From contig CM119267.1 of assembly GCA_051294375.1 (NCBI GenBank), forward strand, positions 13,880,186 through 13,944,185: DNA of 64,000 nucleotides, written 5' to 3'. Source of the stretch: Paraspadella gotoi. Lineage: Eukaryota; Chaetognatha. Positions within the stretch are counted from its first letter, which is position 1; every line of letters begins with the position of its first letter. The notes below the pieces were generated by a model, which had not been told where the DNA came from, did not search any database, and was given only the letters and a program-made list of their open reading frames with translations. Positions 11,720-23,349 of the stretch are shown in pieces. A program made the translations under genes and the position numbers.

Positions 11720-12464
11720 TCCCGATCGCGCCTTGCCTATTCGTTCTGAAACTTTTCCTTTGAATTTTCTCTCAGCCGATTTTAACTGGCGAAAAATCGT
11801 CTTCGTCGTCTGCTTTCTTCTCCTTCTCTTTTCTTATTTTCTTCGTTTTCCTTTTTTTTTTCACTTTTCTTCTTCCTATCCTTTATATCTCTCCTATTTC
11901 CTTCTCTTTTTACATCATCCATCTTCTTTTCATTTCCTATTTTCCCTTTTTCCTTTCTTTTCTTCTTTTTCGTCGTTCCTATTCAATCTTGTCATTTAAT
12001 TTATTATCATTTATTTTGTCTTCTTTCCATTTCTCTCTATTCCTATTTCACCGTCTCCTTATCCCTCTATTCTTTTTCTTTTCTCCTTCCTCCTTTCTCC
12101 AAACTCGCGGAGGCGCCATTTCTTCGGCTTTCCAGCAAATCAGTCCCGCGTCCAAAACGAGCCATATTCAGCCGCCATAAACAATTGGCATTTCTCCGTT
12201 TCTTCCGTTTGGAAGGCGGAGGCTACACCCTGCCAGGCCCTGCCGCCCCCATCCTACGTTGTGAGATCGCTTCTTCCGCCACCACCATAGCGCCTCATCT
12301 CAGATGGTAACCAGAGCCGCGAGATCGGTTCAATTTTTTTCCAATCGCCGTATTTGTGAATAATAGCGTCGAATGAAGTTTTCATCTTAACACTCACTCC
12401 AAGGATTTTTCCTCACAATAAGACCAAGTCCTTTTTCAATTTTCGGGTCAGAAAAATCCGCCGT

Positions 12465-12498
12465 CGTCCCGAGACGCGAAGCCGAGACTCTCGGGACG
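12465..12498. repeat. GC-rich hairpin, mirror copy
   Basis: CGTCCCGAGA (12465-12474) and TCTCGGGACG (12489-12498). Intact counterpart of the hairpin at 2596-2629. Confidence 0.8.
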
Positions 12499-13609
12499 TC
12501 TCCCGATTTTTCGCTCTTTTAAACCGGGAACCACTACCGGTTTTTGCCCGACGTCGTCGGTCGTCTCGTTTTGGCATCGGAGCGCGCCGTGTACGTTTTT
12601 CGGCCTCCGTCGTCGTCGTTGTTGTTTAATGTTTATGCAAGTCGAGTCGTAGTTATTTTATCGTTTTTGGGTCGTCCGTCGTTTTTTTTGGCTTTTCTTC
12701 TTGTCCGGCCGGTGCAACTTTGCATTTGCGACGCCATCAAGAAACTTACATACAAACAAATCCGACATGTCCTACACACTGAATCAATACTTTTAATTAT
12801 AAAACGCATCAATTACCAAAGAATTTACTCCATTCGAAGTCAAATAACCGACAAAATGTTTGTCTTCCAAAAAAACCCTCAGAAAGCCAGAGGATGGAGT
12901 TCCCCGTTTAGCCACCTGGAAGGCGAGAGGCGAGCCAACGGTTCTATGACCTTGTTTACAATTTGTTTTGCAGTCTTCTTTTCTCGTCGTCGTTCGCGTT
13001 GGGACGAAAAAATGGAAAACATTTCCCAATCTAAGACGACCGAAGTGTTTGTGCGCCCGGGTGCATAACAACAACCAACAAACCATCAATACAACAACAG
13101 CGACAATAATACCCCGAACGTGATGAGAAAAAGCGGAGAAAAAATGTTTTTCAAGTTTTTACTAAGGCCACCTATTAGAATCTGTCGTCGTCTTTTTATT
13201 TTTTATTTTTAATTTTGGTTTTTGTTTTGTTTGTTTGCGACCAAAGAAACAAGGATTGCAGTTCAAATAAAGACTCTATTCCAGAAAAAAGCAAAACAAC
13301 TGCAGAATACGACAAACATCAACGACATCAAAGAATGAAATTATGTACTCGATCTCTGGAATTAGAATAAACCTAATGACTAAGTCAATCACTTCCTCTT
13401 CCTCAAACCCCTCGCCCCCCCCATCCTTTTCCTCCCCTATGTCAATTTGCCACTTGGCGCCAATCAACACGGCAAACGCTGATTCGGCTGACAATTTCCG
13501 CCGCCGACCCGCCGTAGTCGCCGACCGCCGGCTGATTTTTGTCTCCGCCGGAGAAATTTTCGTCTTACGACGTCGTTGAATCGCGCGTCAAGTGTACAAA
13601 ATTGTCAAA

Positions 13610-13826
13610 TTACATCCGAGGTGAGATGAGAGAGAGAATTTTCATTGATTCCTTCTTATATATGCGGGCCTTTTGCGTCCGAAACCGAAGTTAAATACTG
13701 AAAGATTTTCTTGATTCTACTTCTATTACATCCCGTCTTTAGCGTCTCAATCCGGTTTACATCTGGGGAAAATGGTCTCGATTCGTCTTCTGCTTACATA
13801 CAAACATTCCGAATTAATCCGGAAAT
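13610..13826. repeat. Minisatellite of ~69 bp units (right arm)
   Basis: Mirror copy of the 1266-1480 array with the same three to four units and scattered indels. The repeated frame of the left arm is only partly kept, on the plus strand, from about 13711. Confidence 0.75.
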
Positions 13827-14610
13827 GGGAAATATTATGCTCCTGGATTTGCGCGGATTTGCGTCGATCCCTGGATATTTAATTAACGTTGAGCGCCCGG
13901 ACGCCATAGAGAGCAATCCTCGAGAGGAAGAGGGGCTTCTTGAATGGAAAGTAGGAGTAGTCCTGACTTTATCTCCAATGGTCGCCCCTCCCCCCCAATA
14001 TCGCTCCAGACTCGCGAAGAATCTTCCTCTTCTTCTCTTCAACGAGGGGATAATCATTCGTCGACTCTCTCGCCGCGCGGAAAAGAGTAGACGGCGAATC
14101 TCGAAGAAAGCCAAGCGAATATTGCACCAAAAGAGATGAAAGAGAATGACGATTTTTCGGCGTTTGATTCGTCGCGAACAGACTTCATTGTGCCTGTTCT
14201 GTCTGTCTGCTGTCCTTTCTTTCTTTCTTTTCTTTTCTTGTCTTCTTATCTTGTCTTCTCTTTTCTTTCTTTCTTTCTTTCTTTTCTTTTTTCTTTCTTT
14301 CTTTCTTACTGCTATATTTTTCGCATTGTCCCTTGGTATCCTAATTCCTTACCTTTTACCACCAGCCGCTGCCACGCCGCCGCTCACCGCCGCGCCGCCG
14401 AGCCGCACCGCCGCCCGCCGCGCGCCGCCAACCACCGCCTCCCACCAGCACCGTAACCGCGCCGCTAACGCCCGCCGCGCAATCGTCTAAAAAGGGGCCG
14501 CACCCTCCGCTCACGTCCGAGAAAAAACCGTGATAAAGCAGCGTTTAGGAATCATCTCAAACACTTATTGTTTTTGTCCCTGCCGTCATTCACTCAAGTT
14601 ATTTTGAAAG

Positions 14611-14654
<44 letters not shown>

Positions 14655-15017
14655 CTCTCTCTCTCTCCTCTCTCTCTTCTTCTCTCTCTTCTCTCTTCTC
14701 TACTTCTCTCTCGGTCACGCCCGCCGCTCGGTCGACGCCATCCGATGTCCCTGGGTTCATCAGAAAAAGCGAAGAAAAACCAAATTTAGCATTCCTATTT
14801 AACAGATCGTTAAGCCTTTCAGTCTGTGTCTCTCTAACCTCTGCCTCTTGTCCATTCTCCTCCTTCTCCTCCTCTATCCTTGTTTCTTCGAGAGACTCCT
14901 GTCTGCAAGGGAACCAAGAAAAAGAAAAAGAAAAAGAAGAAAAAGAATCGCAATAACGAAAATAGTTCGACGGAACGAAAAAGGAGAGAGAAAAGATCGG
15001 AGGGCGGACTTCCCGGC

Positions 15018-15301
15018 CTGAGAGAGAGAGAGAGAGAGAGAGAAGAGATGGAAGAGAGAGAGAGAGAGAGAGAGCAGAGAGAGAGAGAGAAGGAGAGAGA
15101 GAGAGAGAGAGAGGAGAGAAGATTTAAAGGGGGAAGAAAGGGAGAGAAGGGAGGATGAAAGACGGAGGGGAGAGGAACGAAACAGAGACAGGACAGAGAA
15201 GGGAGAATGGAAAGATGGTACTTATTCGACGTCTGTCACAATGAAGCGTTCGAAGGAAGGAAGGGAGGTTCGAGGTTCGAGTCATTTCTCTCATCTTTTT
15301 A

Positions 15302-15350
<49 letters not shown>

Positions 15351-15650
15351 TTTACTCTCTCTCTCTCTCCTTCTCTTCTCTCTCTCTCGTTCTCTCTCTC
15401 TCTCTCTCTCTTTCCTCTCCTCTCTCTCTCTCAGAACCTCTTTCCCAACCCCTCATTTCTTTCAATTCTTTGCTGTTGTTTGGGCCTTTTGAGAACTGTT
15501 TTAAACGAGTCAGATGGCTGCCTCATTTTCTTTCTCTCTCGTCTCTCTCGTCTCTCTCTCCTCTCTCTCCCTCTCTCCTTCCTCTCTCTCTCTCTCTTCT
15601 CTCTCTCGTCCTTCGCTTCGTCCTCGTCTTCTCTCCTCTGTCTCATCCTC
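15018..15650. repeat. GA and CT microsatellite cluster
   Basis: GA runs at about 15018-15118 are followed by CT runs at about 15300-15432 and 15533-15612. The change of strand sense between runs separates them. Serine- or arginine-rich frames here are spurious. About 150 bp of unique sequence between runs shows no gene. Confidence 0.88.
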
Positions 15651-15807
15651 CCTCCGGAAAAGCCCGTCTTTGATGAGGATTTCCGGGATTGCCGTCCGCG
15701 ACGGGTCGACTAAAAGTTCGATCTTTCAGTCGACCGCTCTCTCCGCCGCGTCTCCTCTCCCACCTCTTTCCCTCCCTGCTCACCATCCTCCATTCTGCCA
15801 AATCGCT

Positions 15808-15866
15808 TGCAAGGGATTAAACAAAAACGTTACTAAGGTACAAACAAATATTTTTTTTAATTATTA
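15808..15866 (+). repeat. Short direct repeat, copy 1
   Basis: Shares GCAAGGGATTAAAC, GTTACTA-GGTACAAACAAAT and the following T run with 16266-16318. A weaker trace is at about 21206-21226. The two copies bracket the minisatellite and the dispersed repeat copy 2. Confidence 0.65.
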
Positions 15867-15867
15867 T

Positions 15868-16110
15868 TATTTTTTCAACTTGCATCATTTTTTCAACTCG
15901 CATCATTTTTTAACTCGCCTAATTTTTTTAACTTGCATCATTTTTTCATTTGCATCATTTTCTTAACTGGCTCCATTTTTTTAACTCGCATAATTTTTTT
16001 AAATTGCATCATTTTTTTAAATTTGTATAATTTTTTCAACTTGAATCATTTTTTTAACTTGCATAATTTTTTCAACTTCATAATTTTTTCAACTTGCATC
16101 ACTTGAATGA
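15868..16110. repeat. 18-20 bp minisatellite
   Basis: About twelve units of the form AACTTGCATCATTTTTT with variation in the middle (TTG/TCG) and in T-run length. Units are more alike near the left end. Not a CRISPR: units abut with no unique spacers. Confidence 0.85.
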
Positions 16111-16139
16111 GTAAACATAAATATAACAAGTTTGAGCAA

Positions 16140-16265
16140 ACAATGTTGGATCTGCCTCTGATAATTAAGTGGTAATTAGCTAATCAGATGATAAATCATG
16201 ATAATTCTTTCAATTTTTGATCCTAACTGATCATAAAAGATCATACCATACCAAACCAATGGCTG
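16140..16265 (+). repeat. Dispersed ~130 bp repeat, copy 2
   Basis: Reverse-complement match to 7184-7320, ending at an ACCAAACCAATGG-like edge. It lies between two direct repeats (15808 and 16266). Confidence 0.65.
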
Positions 16266-16318
16266 CGCAAGGGATTAAACCTAACTGTTACTATGGTACA
16301 AACAAATCATTTTTTTAA
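16266..16318 (+). repeat. Short direct repeat, copy 2
   Basis: Second copy of the GGGATTAAAC...GGTACAAACAAAT block at 15808-15866, followed by T-rich and TA-rich sequence. Confidence 0.65.
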
Positions 16319-16326
16319 CTATTATT

Positions 16327-16392
16327 TTATATATATATACATATAATATATACATATATATATATATAATAAATTATATATATATTATATTC
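16327..16392. repeat. (TA)n-rich tract
   Basis: Interrupted TA dinucleotides with no gene, between the direct repeat and the three-copy repeat. Confidence 0.9.
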
Positions 16393-16765
16393 TGCTCAAT
16401 CACACACTTTCCTACCCACACACACAATTTCATCTCATTCTATTCATCCAATTATGATTAATTTGTAGTAAAAGATTCAGTAAATGCGACTTATGTTTTC
16501 CATTTAACTCATTTTCCACTTACTTTATATCCAGCTCAATCACACACTCTCCTACTAACACACAAAATTTCATTTCCATCTATCCATCCAATTATGATTA
16601 ATTCGAGTAATTATGGGTTAAAATTAGTAAAAAGATTTTAGTAATGTGACATGTTTTTTCCATTTAACTCATTTCCACTCGCACGATTCCATCGAAACTT
16701 AATCACACGCTTTCCTAACCACAAACCATATTTCACTCAAATGCATCTATCCAATCACGAGTAAT
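16393..16765. repeat. Three-copy ~140-165 bp tandem repeat
   Basis: Units start near 16394, 16534 and 16698 with a CTCAATCACACACTTTCCTA-like opening, then a CCATCTATCCATCCAAT-like block, ATTATGATTAATT, and a CATTTAACTCATTTCCAC tail. The third unit is the most diverged. No spaced or coding structure. Confidence 0.8.
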
Positions 16766-16786
16766 TTGATTTTTTTACTTAGGGGG

Positions 16787-16806
16787 GGACGGACGGACGG
16801 ACGGAC
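16787..16806. repeat. (GGAC)n microsatellite
   Basis: Five GGAC units after a G run. Confidence 0.9.
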
Positions 16807-16809
16807 TAA

Positions 16810-17150
16810 AAAGCTTCACTTTCCTCAAATTCACATCCTAAGTTAAGGAAGTGAAAAGAGGCGCCAAAACTCAAAGATTCGCTACTCGAATCTTCGAACG
16901 CAATTTTCCCTCGAGTTATGAGCGAAAAGGGAACGCGCGGGAAAAAAAAGCTGGACCGAGTCAAAAAAATTTACTGACTTTTTTTCTCTCTCTCTCTCTC
17001 TCTGGAACGGAGGGAGAGTTTCGAAATTTACAAGCTTTTTTTTTCAAGACGCTTAGAAACGAGAAGTGTGCGTCTTGCGAGGTATTTTTTTATGCTCAAG
17101 CGGCGCTAGGGTTTCGTAACTTCATTTGAGTGAGTAGAGAAAATGCTTTT
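16810..17150. other. Unique sequence, nothing recognised
   Basis: Mixed composition with a short CT run at about 16985-17002. The frame 16851-17129 (92 codons) begins without a convincing start context and matches nothing I recognise, so it is not called. Confidence 0.5.
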
Positions 17151-17250
17151 TGCAAGTATACCGTCAGAATAAAAGCCTTCCTCCTGGTGGGTGTCTAGGG
17201 GCGACACCTGAGGGTCATACCTAGAGAGAGGAGTGGGCAAAAATTTTATA

Positions 17251-17382
17251 CCTTGGTATGCCCCCAAGGAGGAATTTTTTTTTAGCATTTAAGGGCGGCC
17301 CCTTTGCAGATACCCTTGGGGTGTAAAAAATTGCTTTCCCAAGGGGTCACCCCTAGGCATGAAAAAATGTCTACCCTTGGGG
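17251..17382. promoter_or_regulatory. Cluster of CCCWWGGG-type sites (COE/EBF-like)
   Basis: Palindromic CCCTTGGG (17313), CCCAAGGG (17338) and CCCTTGGG (17374) lie within about 70 bp, with CCTTGG (17251) and CCAAGG (17264) just upstream. CCCNNGGG is the core bound by COE/EBF factors in animals. Alternatively this is a diverged repeat able to fold into alternative hairpins. No gene is identified next to it. Confidence 0.35.
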
Positions 17383-17439
17383 TAGTCTTCTTTTTGTAGC
17401 AAAAGAAGCTAAGCTTCCTTTATCAATTTTGACCAATAA

Positions 17440-18590
17440 TTTTACTCCCTTTTTTTCTCTCTTATTCTTTCTTTTTCTTTTTCTTTTTTTTATTCTTTTT
17501 TATTTTTTATTTTTATTTTTTATTAATTATTTTTTCTTTTTTTAAATTTAGTTTTGAATAATTAAAAATCATAACAGTTCTACGCGCTCTTTTAAAAATA
17601 TTTTTTTAAAAATTATTTTATATAACAAATAATTTATTTTAAAAAAAATATTAGTATAACAATAACAAGAATGATGATAACAACCAAATTGTGTCAATAA
17701 TGAATCAACCACTTGACTGTTAAGTGGGTCAACCTATTTGAGTCATAAAACCAATATAATTGTTTTTTTACTTTTAGTTAGTTTCGACCATGAATTGTTT
17801 TAGTATTGTTTTAACTTTTACTCTTTGTTTTTGCTCATGATTTTTGAATCATTATATCTTGATAAAAAATACGGAAAACTTGTTTTAATTTTCAAACAAA
17901 TAATTTTGCCAAGGTAGTCACCTTAATTGATCGCCCGATAAAAAAATCATGCAACCTTCATTCACTCTTGAATTATTTACAAAACTGTCAAAAATCCTGA
18001 GACGAATGTATAAAATAAAAAAATAGCTGAAGATGATCTCAACCGCTCCGTCCAAGAGTCCGGTCCTTCTACGTTCACCTTCCACACTGCGCCCCTTATC
18101 CTGCTATCGGCGCCGCCAGCGCTGTCACGCTCATGTTCTCCCAAACTTTCAGCTTTTGACTCCACAAACATTTGACTATGGTTAGCAGGCCAATGCCTTT
18201 AATGCTTCCAATGTATTTGACAATATTGCTCACATCCAGAGCATAGCCTGATTTTACGACAGAACCGGCAGTCTGCTAGTAAAGGCCCCTACAACCAGCT
18301 CCTCTATCAATGCCTGCATCAATGATTGCAACAATGATAAGGCTGATGACCAAACTCATACCTATGCAGAAGTCTGCGCTGTCGGCAATGGCAAATCCCT
18401 GTCAACAAAGCCGATATTTCAGCCCCTTCTATCTCCCCAAGAGGAAGCCTTTTTGAGCGACGGTATATCTCGCTTTTTGAGAAAATCATACATGCATTTG
18501 TCGGTACACTCAGTGACCCTCAATTCACTTGTTTTACGAATTCAGGGTCTGGGAACAGAAAATGTGAATTAATTTTCTTCGTTATTTTAC
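17440..18590. other. AT-rich spacer, nothing recognised
   Basis: T-rich and A-rich sequence to about 17950, then unique sequence without a convincing frame. Short frames at 17106-17288 and 17977-18171 have no recognisable motif. Confidence 0.5.
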
Positions 18591-18699
18591 AACCGTGTCT
18601 TCTGAAGCTTCGAAGAAATAAGCAGAAAAACATACAAACAAATGGCGCGCTTTCTCATCCCACCTCGAGACGGTCGTGACTCAAGTTTTCTAGTGACAT

Positions 18700-18860
18700 C
18701 TTTGAGATGCCACCAAAGGCGCCCGACAGGTTTAACCCCGCCTCGGCACGCGCCCGAACAGGCTCGTGCCCGGAGCGGCGCGCGCCAAGTTGGACCCGAC
18801 GAAGCGCGCAAAGCTCCGTGGCGCGTGTCTCGCATTTCGTTGGGAAACCCTCGACACGTC
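18700..18860. other. CpG-rich block, no gene assigned
   Basis: About 160 bp of strongly raised G+C and CpG beside microsatellites. Frames are open on both strands, as expected from lack of AT-rich stops. It could be an exon or CpG-rich promoter, but no motif decides. Confidence 0.3.
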
Positions 18861-18875
18861 CTAAGCTGGTTTTCA

Positions 18876-18915
<40 letters not shown>

Positions 18916-19079
18916 AACTTCTCTTCTTTTTCTCTTCATCTCCTCTCTCTCTCTCTCTCTTTTTCTCTCTCTTTTTCTCTCTCTCTTTCTCTCACCGCAA
19001 GAGGCTTGCTGTTTTATGCGAATCAATAAGCATTAGCAATGATTTTTGTCTACTCAACTATTAACTATCAAACATCTTC

Positions 19080-19114
<35 letters not shown>

Positions 19115-19292
19115 TTTATTTTCTCGCATTCTCTCTCGCACTCTCGTCTCTATCTCCCTCTTGCCCTTTTCTCCTTTTTTTTCCCCAAGACGCCCTCTAT
19201 CGGCGAGAGGAGGCATCAGCGTGGAAAAGACGAAAGGAAGAGCGAAGAAGAAAAAGAGAAAATGTTTTTTCGACCAGAAAAACGACAGAGAA

Positions 19293-19339
<47 letters not shown>

Positions 19340-19340
19340 A
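18876..19340. repeat. CT and GA microsatellite cluster
   Basis: CT runs at 18876-18995 and 19083-19112 and a GA run at 19297-19336. Frames over these are spurious. Confidence 0.9.
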
Positions 19341-19779
19341 TTTTCGGTGCTCTCTCTCTGACATGTTGTCACGATAGTACAAGGACTTCTGCTCATCGCC
19401 TGCACTAAAGTCGAGATGATTCAGAATTTTTTTTGTGACTCGTGAAAAAGGGGAACTGGAGACGGATAGAAAAAGGGGAAAATGGAGAAGTGGGGAAAAA
19501 TGGATAGAGGAAATAAAAGTTTTGAGTGTAATGGATTGAAGGGAGAGAACGAGAAGAAGAAGAATCAAAGCCATTGACAATGGAAGATAAATTTATGGAA
19601 AAAAATAAGAGGAAAATAGTGCGGACGAGGAAAAGAAAGACAGAAAGAAAGACAAAACATTTACGAATGAAGAAATTGTTAATTATGAACTGTGAATGCA
19701 CATGGGTGGGACCCTATATCGAGACAAAACTTAACGTCTTGTCCTGTCTGAACGATTTGAGATACAATAATAATGAGTG

Positions 19780-21250
19780 ACAAAAAGTTTTTTTGGGGCT
19801 TTTTACTTTTATATTAATAAAAAAATAAATTTTTAAGCAACTACAAGGCGTTGTGGATTTTTTCAAAACATTTAGTCGTTTTTATTTGCGCGCATTGTAT
19901 TGCATACGATAAAAGCCATACTTGTTAATATTTTTCAGTGGCCGTTTCTGAATATGACAGTGTTAATGTCACTGACACTGTTATGTCTTATCTTCAATTC
20001 ACCTGATTCTAAGCTTTTCATCACTATTCAAATTGAACCTATTTAATTTTTTCAGGTCGGTAAAACAAAATCTTACATGATTAATTTAATTATCTGACAA
20101 TATCGTTGATAAATTTTTTGATAAAAGTAAGCTTTAATAAAAATTAAACCATAACAGTAACAGTAACTTACACGACTTACCTGCTTACTTTAAAAAGTTT
20201 TTTAACCAAATACCAATGTAAACCTTGCCAGAAGCATTATTATACTTACAAATGAAGTCTTCAAAAATATTTTAACTGTTATGTTTAAAATGAGATAAAC
20301 AATAAGTATTCAAACATTTTTCTTCCCAAACCGCGCGGAGAAACTGGAGCAGTTGCCTTTAGATGCATCAAAAAGCATAATAATCCAAATTAATATATCT
20401 CTAAAATATACAGTGTAGTCCCATGGTACTGTCGGTTAACTTTTACTATTGTGAGGGAACTGTGTATTAAATCTTTATTATCTGAAATAACATGTCAAAA
20501 ATACAGTTCCTTAACCTTTTATAATACTATGATTTCGAATTAAATTTGTTATCAATTTTTCTTTGCAGAACATTTTTTAAATGAGTCCTACATTTCTTCA
20601 CTTTTTATAATTTTTAAATATTTTTTTTATTTTAAAAACATTTTTATAAAAAATAATGATGTAAATTTTTAACAAAAATAAAACTATTATATTTAATTTA
20701 AGTTTTAATTTGTATAAAATAAGTTCATAATAAAAATAAACAAATATTAAGGAAAATAAACAAATATTAAGAAAAATTTAAAAAAATTTAAACAATATAC
20801 TAATTAATTTATACTTTAAATTTATTATTAGAAGTTGCTGCGTGATTAATCATTAACCCAAAACAAATGGTTTTGCTGTTTTGAACTAAGTTCGGAGAGA
20901 GTGGCGTCTTTGAATTCTAACTGACTTGACTAATTCTGCCGCATTGAAGCCAGATGGAATTGAGGTTAAAAATGGCGCAGAAGAGACGATGGCCGCCGGT
21001 CCAGACGCCCTGGAGATGCTGACGACAAAGTCTTCAGTAGACGAGTCGCTAAGGCCGAAATGACGACTGTCCACTAAGCAGGGACTTGCGAAAGGTCTGA
21101 TAGTCTTGCTTAGTCTTAAGAAGGGGTCGTAGCTGATTGTAGCTTGATTGTAGCTTTAGTTAGTCGTAGAAGGAGTCGTTAGTCTTTGTAGTTAGAAAGT
21201 CCTGGGGCAAGGAATTAAACAAACATTTAAGTACAAAACTCAGCAAATAT
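19780..21250. other. AT-rich, microsatellite-poor DNA
   Basis: Long AT-rich tract in which stop codons are dense in all frames. A 7 bp inverted repeat (ACAGTGT...ACACTGT) lies near 19956-19982. No gene seen. Confidence 0.55.
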
Positions 21251-21251
21251 A

Positions 21252-21741
21252 TTATAAATTTAAAGTGTCTTTCTTAACTTGTTTCTGAAGCCAATAAATA
21301 TACAAAAATAGAGAATGCTTCTTCTCATTAGAAAAGTCCACCAAACCAGCGATCACCACAAAAATGACATTCCGAGAATATCTAAATAACGGAGTTTCTA
21401 TGCTCTGAAAAAGAACTTTAAAAACCCAGTGACAACTTCTGAGAATCTGAAGTGCCACGTGGATAGAATTCCGATAAGAATCTTAATCAATCTATGCGAA
21501 ATCACGGGCACCATCAGAATCAGCTGTACACTGCCTTCGGAAATTTCTGTACTTAAGTAGAACAAGAAAAGAGCAAAGATGTCGTGTCGATCGTAGAATG
21601 GAAGCAAATTATTCGATTCAGGTAATAAAGAGCAAAAAGACAGGCAACGGGAAAAAGGTTAGAAAGCTGGATTTTTACTCGAAATTTTAGAGATAGTATT
21701 TCGTACACCCCGCTGATTGGGCTTATGTCAAGCAATACCAA
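21252..21741 (-). pseudogene. Possible broken multi-pass membrane protein
   Basis: Three consecutive minus-strand frames (21741-21553, 21607-21398, 21458-21252) overlap end to end, each begins with or passes a methionine, and each reads as stretches of F/L/I/V with spaced K, R, D and E. Such a chain is what a frameshifted membrane protein would leave. AT-rich DNA can also give hydrophobic readings by chance, and I recognise no family motif, so this is weak. No promoter or poly(A) signal was identified. Confidence 0.15.
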
Positions 21742-22617
21742 ATACCCTGAGCATGTCCAGAAATAACAATCTAAAATATCGGTCGCAGGGGGATGGAAAA
21801 AGGAAAGGAGAATTTTAAAATGCTGGTATGCAAAACATTGCGCCCAGGATACCTGTAATACCTCAAAATACCTTAAAAATACCTAACAAAAAACTGACAA
21901 AAAGCTGACGACGGTTGAACGGAACAGACGGGGGGTGACGACGGCAGACGGACCAAACCTACCGGCGACAACCCTCTTCCACACAGCTTAATTGTACTTC
22001 AAGTATATCATGTTTGAAAGAGAAACAGTGGGTTACACAATAATGATTTAGAAAACGCCGACGCATGAGTGTAATAGTAAACTAACGAGTTGTCGTAAAT
22101 TCTAAACACTAATCTTTCACCCAAAACAGACTTCATAGCACAACTTTGCCGCTCGGTTCACGGAAACGGCCGGAGGTGCCGCTCCACCACTTCTGCATGA
22201 ATTGCGAAGCGCCGTGTGACGAATTGCCGAAAACGAACGTCTCTGACTACGAATAGGAAAAAACCAAAAATAAACTCTGTACGGGCGTAGTATCACTTTT
22301 ACACCCATTCAACCGTAATCCAAAAAAACGAAAACACTTAAAAACCTGGTTTCCAATCCTGGTTTTAAACTTTAAAAAACGCTTTGCGCCTACACTGAAA
22401 AAATTGACCCACATACAATTGACCTATAAATAAATTGACACAAGGCAGGGGGGAAATGAGACTGGAAAGGAGAGCTAAATATTTCTGGCTGAACAACTGG
22501 ACTAACACATATAAAATGACTTTTTTGCAGCTGACTTCGGGCATCATAAAACTACAAAATAACTGAATTCAAAAGCAAACGCAATATAAAAGCCTTATCG
22601 AAGTTATCGTTTAATGC

Positions 22618-22734
22618 GGTTATAACTTGACCCCGGTGGCCGACTTTTAAACCCGTTTATTAACTTAGTCGAACCACGAGGCACCGGTTGTAACTGACCC
22701 CGGCTGGCCGATCTCCGGGCGCCGACATATATAA
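22618..22734 (+). promoter_or_regulatory. Duplicated GACCCCGG-tGGCCGA block with TATA box
   Basis: A block reading TAACTTGACCCCGG then TGGCCGA at about 22623 recurs at about 22690 with small changes, 68 bp apart, and is followed by TATATAA at 22728-22734. An open, protein-like frame starts 26 bp further on. This looks like a core promoter with two upstream elements, or the promoter end of a mobile element. Only the sequence motifs support this. Confidence 0.3.
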
Positions 22735-22759
22735 CACCCGAATCCTTTGGAAAAAGTAG

Positions 22760-23349
22760 CCAACTAAAAAAGGAAACGTGAAACTAACTGGAGCCCTGAA
22801 TCAAGGCAATACGGCGCCGCCTGACAAATCGAATTCCATTAGATGGAAACCGAAAAGTAAAAGAAAAATTCTAAGGTTGTCGGGATTTGGTAAACGATAT
22901 ACCACGTTTAACCGAAATCAAACTTTCTCGCCCCCCGCAGAACGAATTGAGATCTCGAAGTTGATACTGAACCGGCTAAGACAGTATCAACCCTTCGACC
23001 TTCAGAACGAAAACATGGCGAGGCCAAACAGGTGCCTTTCATAATCACGAACAAACCAGAGACGAAAGACACAAATCTCAAAATATTCAAATTTATCTCA
23101 CGCAGGTTACGCCGCATAAAGATCGACACACTACTTCAACGCCACTTCAGCATACTCCCACAGTCATACCTTCACGATCTTGATAGAAGCCCCCCGATGC
23201 GAAAGACCGAATCTTTTGAAGCATCTGCGTACATACGTCTCCTTACAAAAATATTAGAGAAGCACAACCATACATACGACATCGAAAAAACCTTACTACT
23301 CCTACAGGGAAAAAATAGTAAATTGAGACAAATCATTAAAAAATACTAA
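22760..23349 (+). pseudogene. Uncharacterised protein-like frames, one shift
   Basis: Two plus-strand frames overlap. The first is open from 22760 to a stop at 23044 with no ATG until near its end; the second is open from 22951 to a stop at 23349. Both are lysine/arginine-rich with balanced leucine, isoleucine and aspartate, unlike the low-complexity frames elsewhere. The second ends in a long charged, probably helical stretch. CCCCCCGCAG at about 22931-22940 resembles a 3' splice site. Spliced exons, a broken single gene or a mobile-element remnant would all fit. I recognise no domain. Confidence 0.25.

Larger units (their letters stand above)
8165..15018. repeat. Right arm of giant inverted repeat
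   Basis: Reverse complement of 1-7156. The match starts inside an interspersed repeat, at the point corresponding to the contig break at 7156, and runs to about 15018, which corresponds to base 1. The interspersed repeat is complete in this arm and cut by the gap in the other, so the left contig simply ran out there. Small indels are frequent, some in homopolymers and some in unique sequence. No coding potential survives comparison of the arms: open frames in one arm are broken in the other. Confidence 0.93.

Noticed and set aside
15868-16110. Possible CRISPR-like array
   Set aside because: Units of 18-20 bp abut each other with no unique spacers, in eukaryotic DNA. A plain minisatellite.
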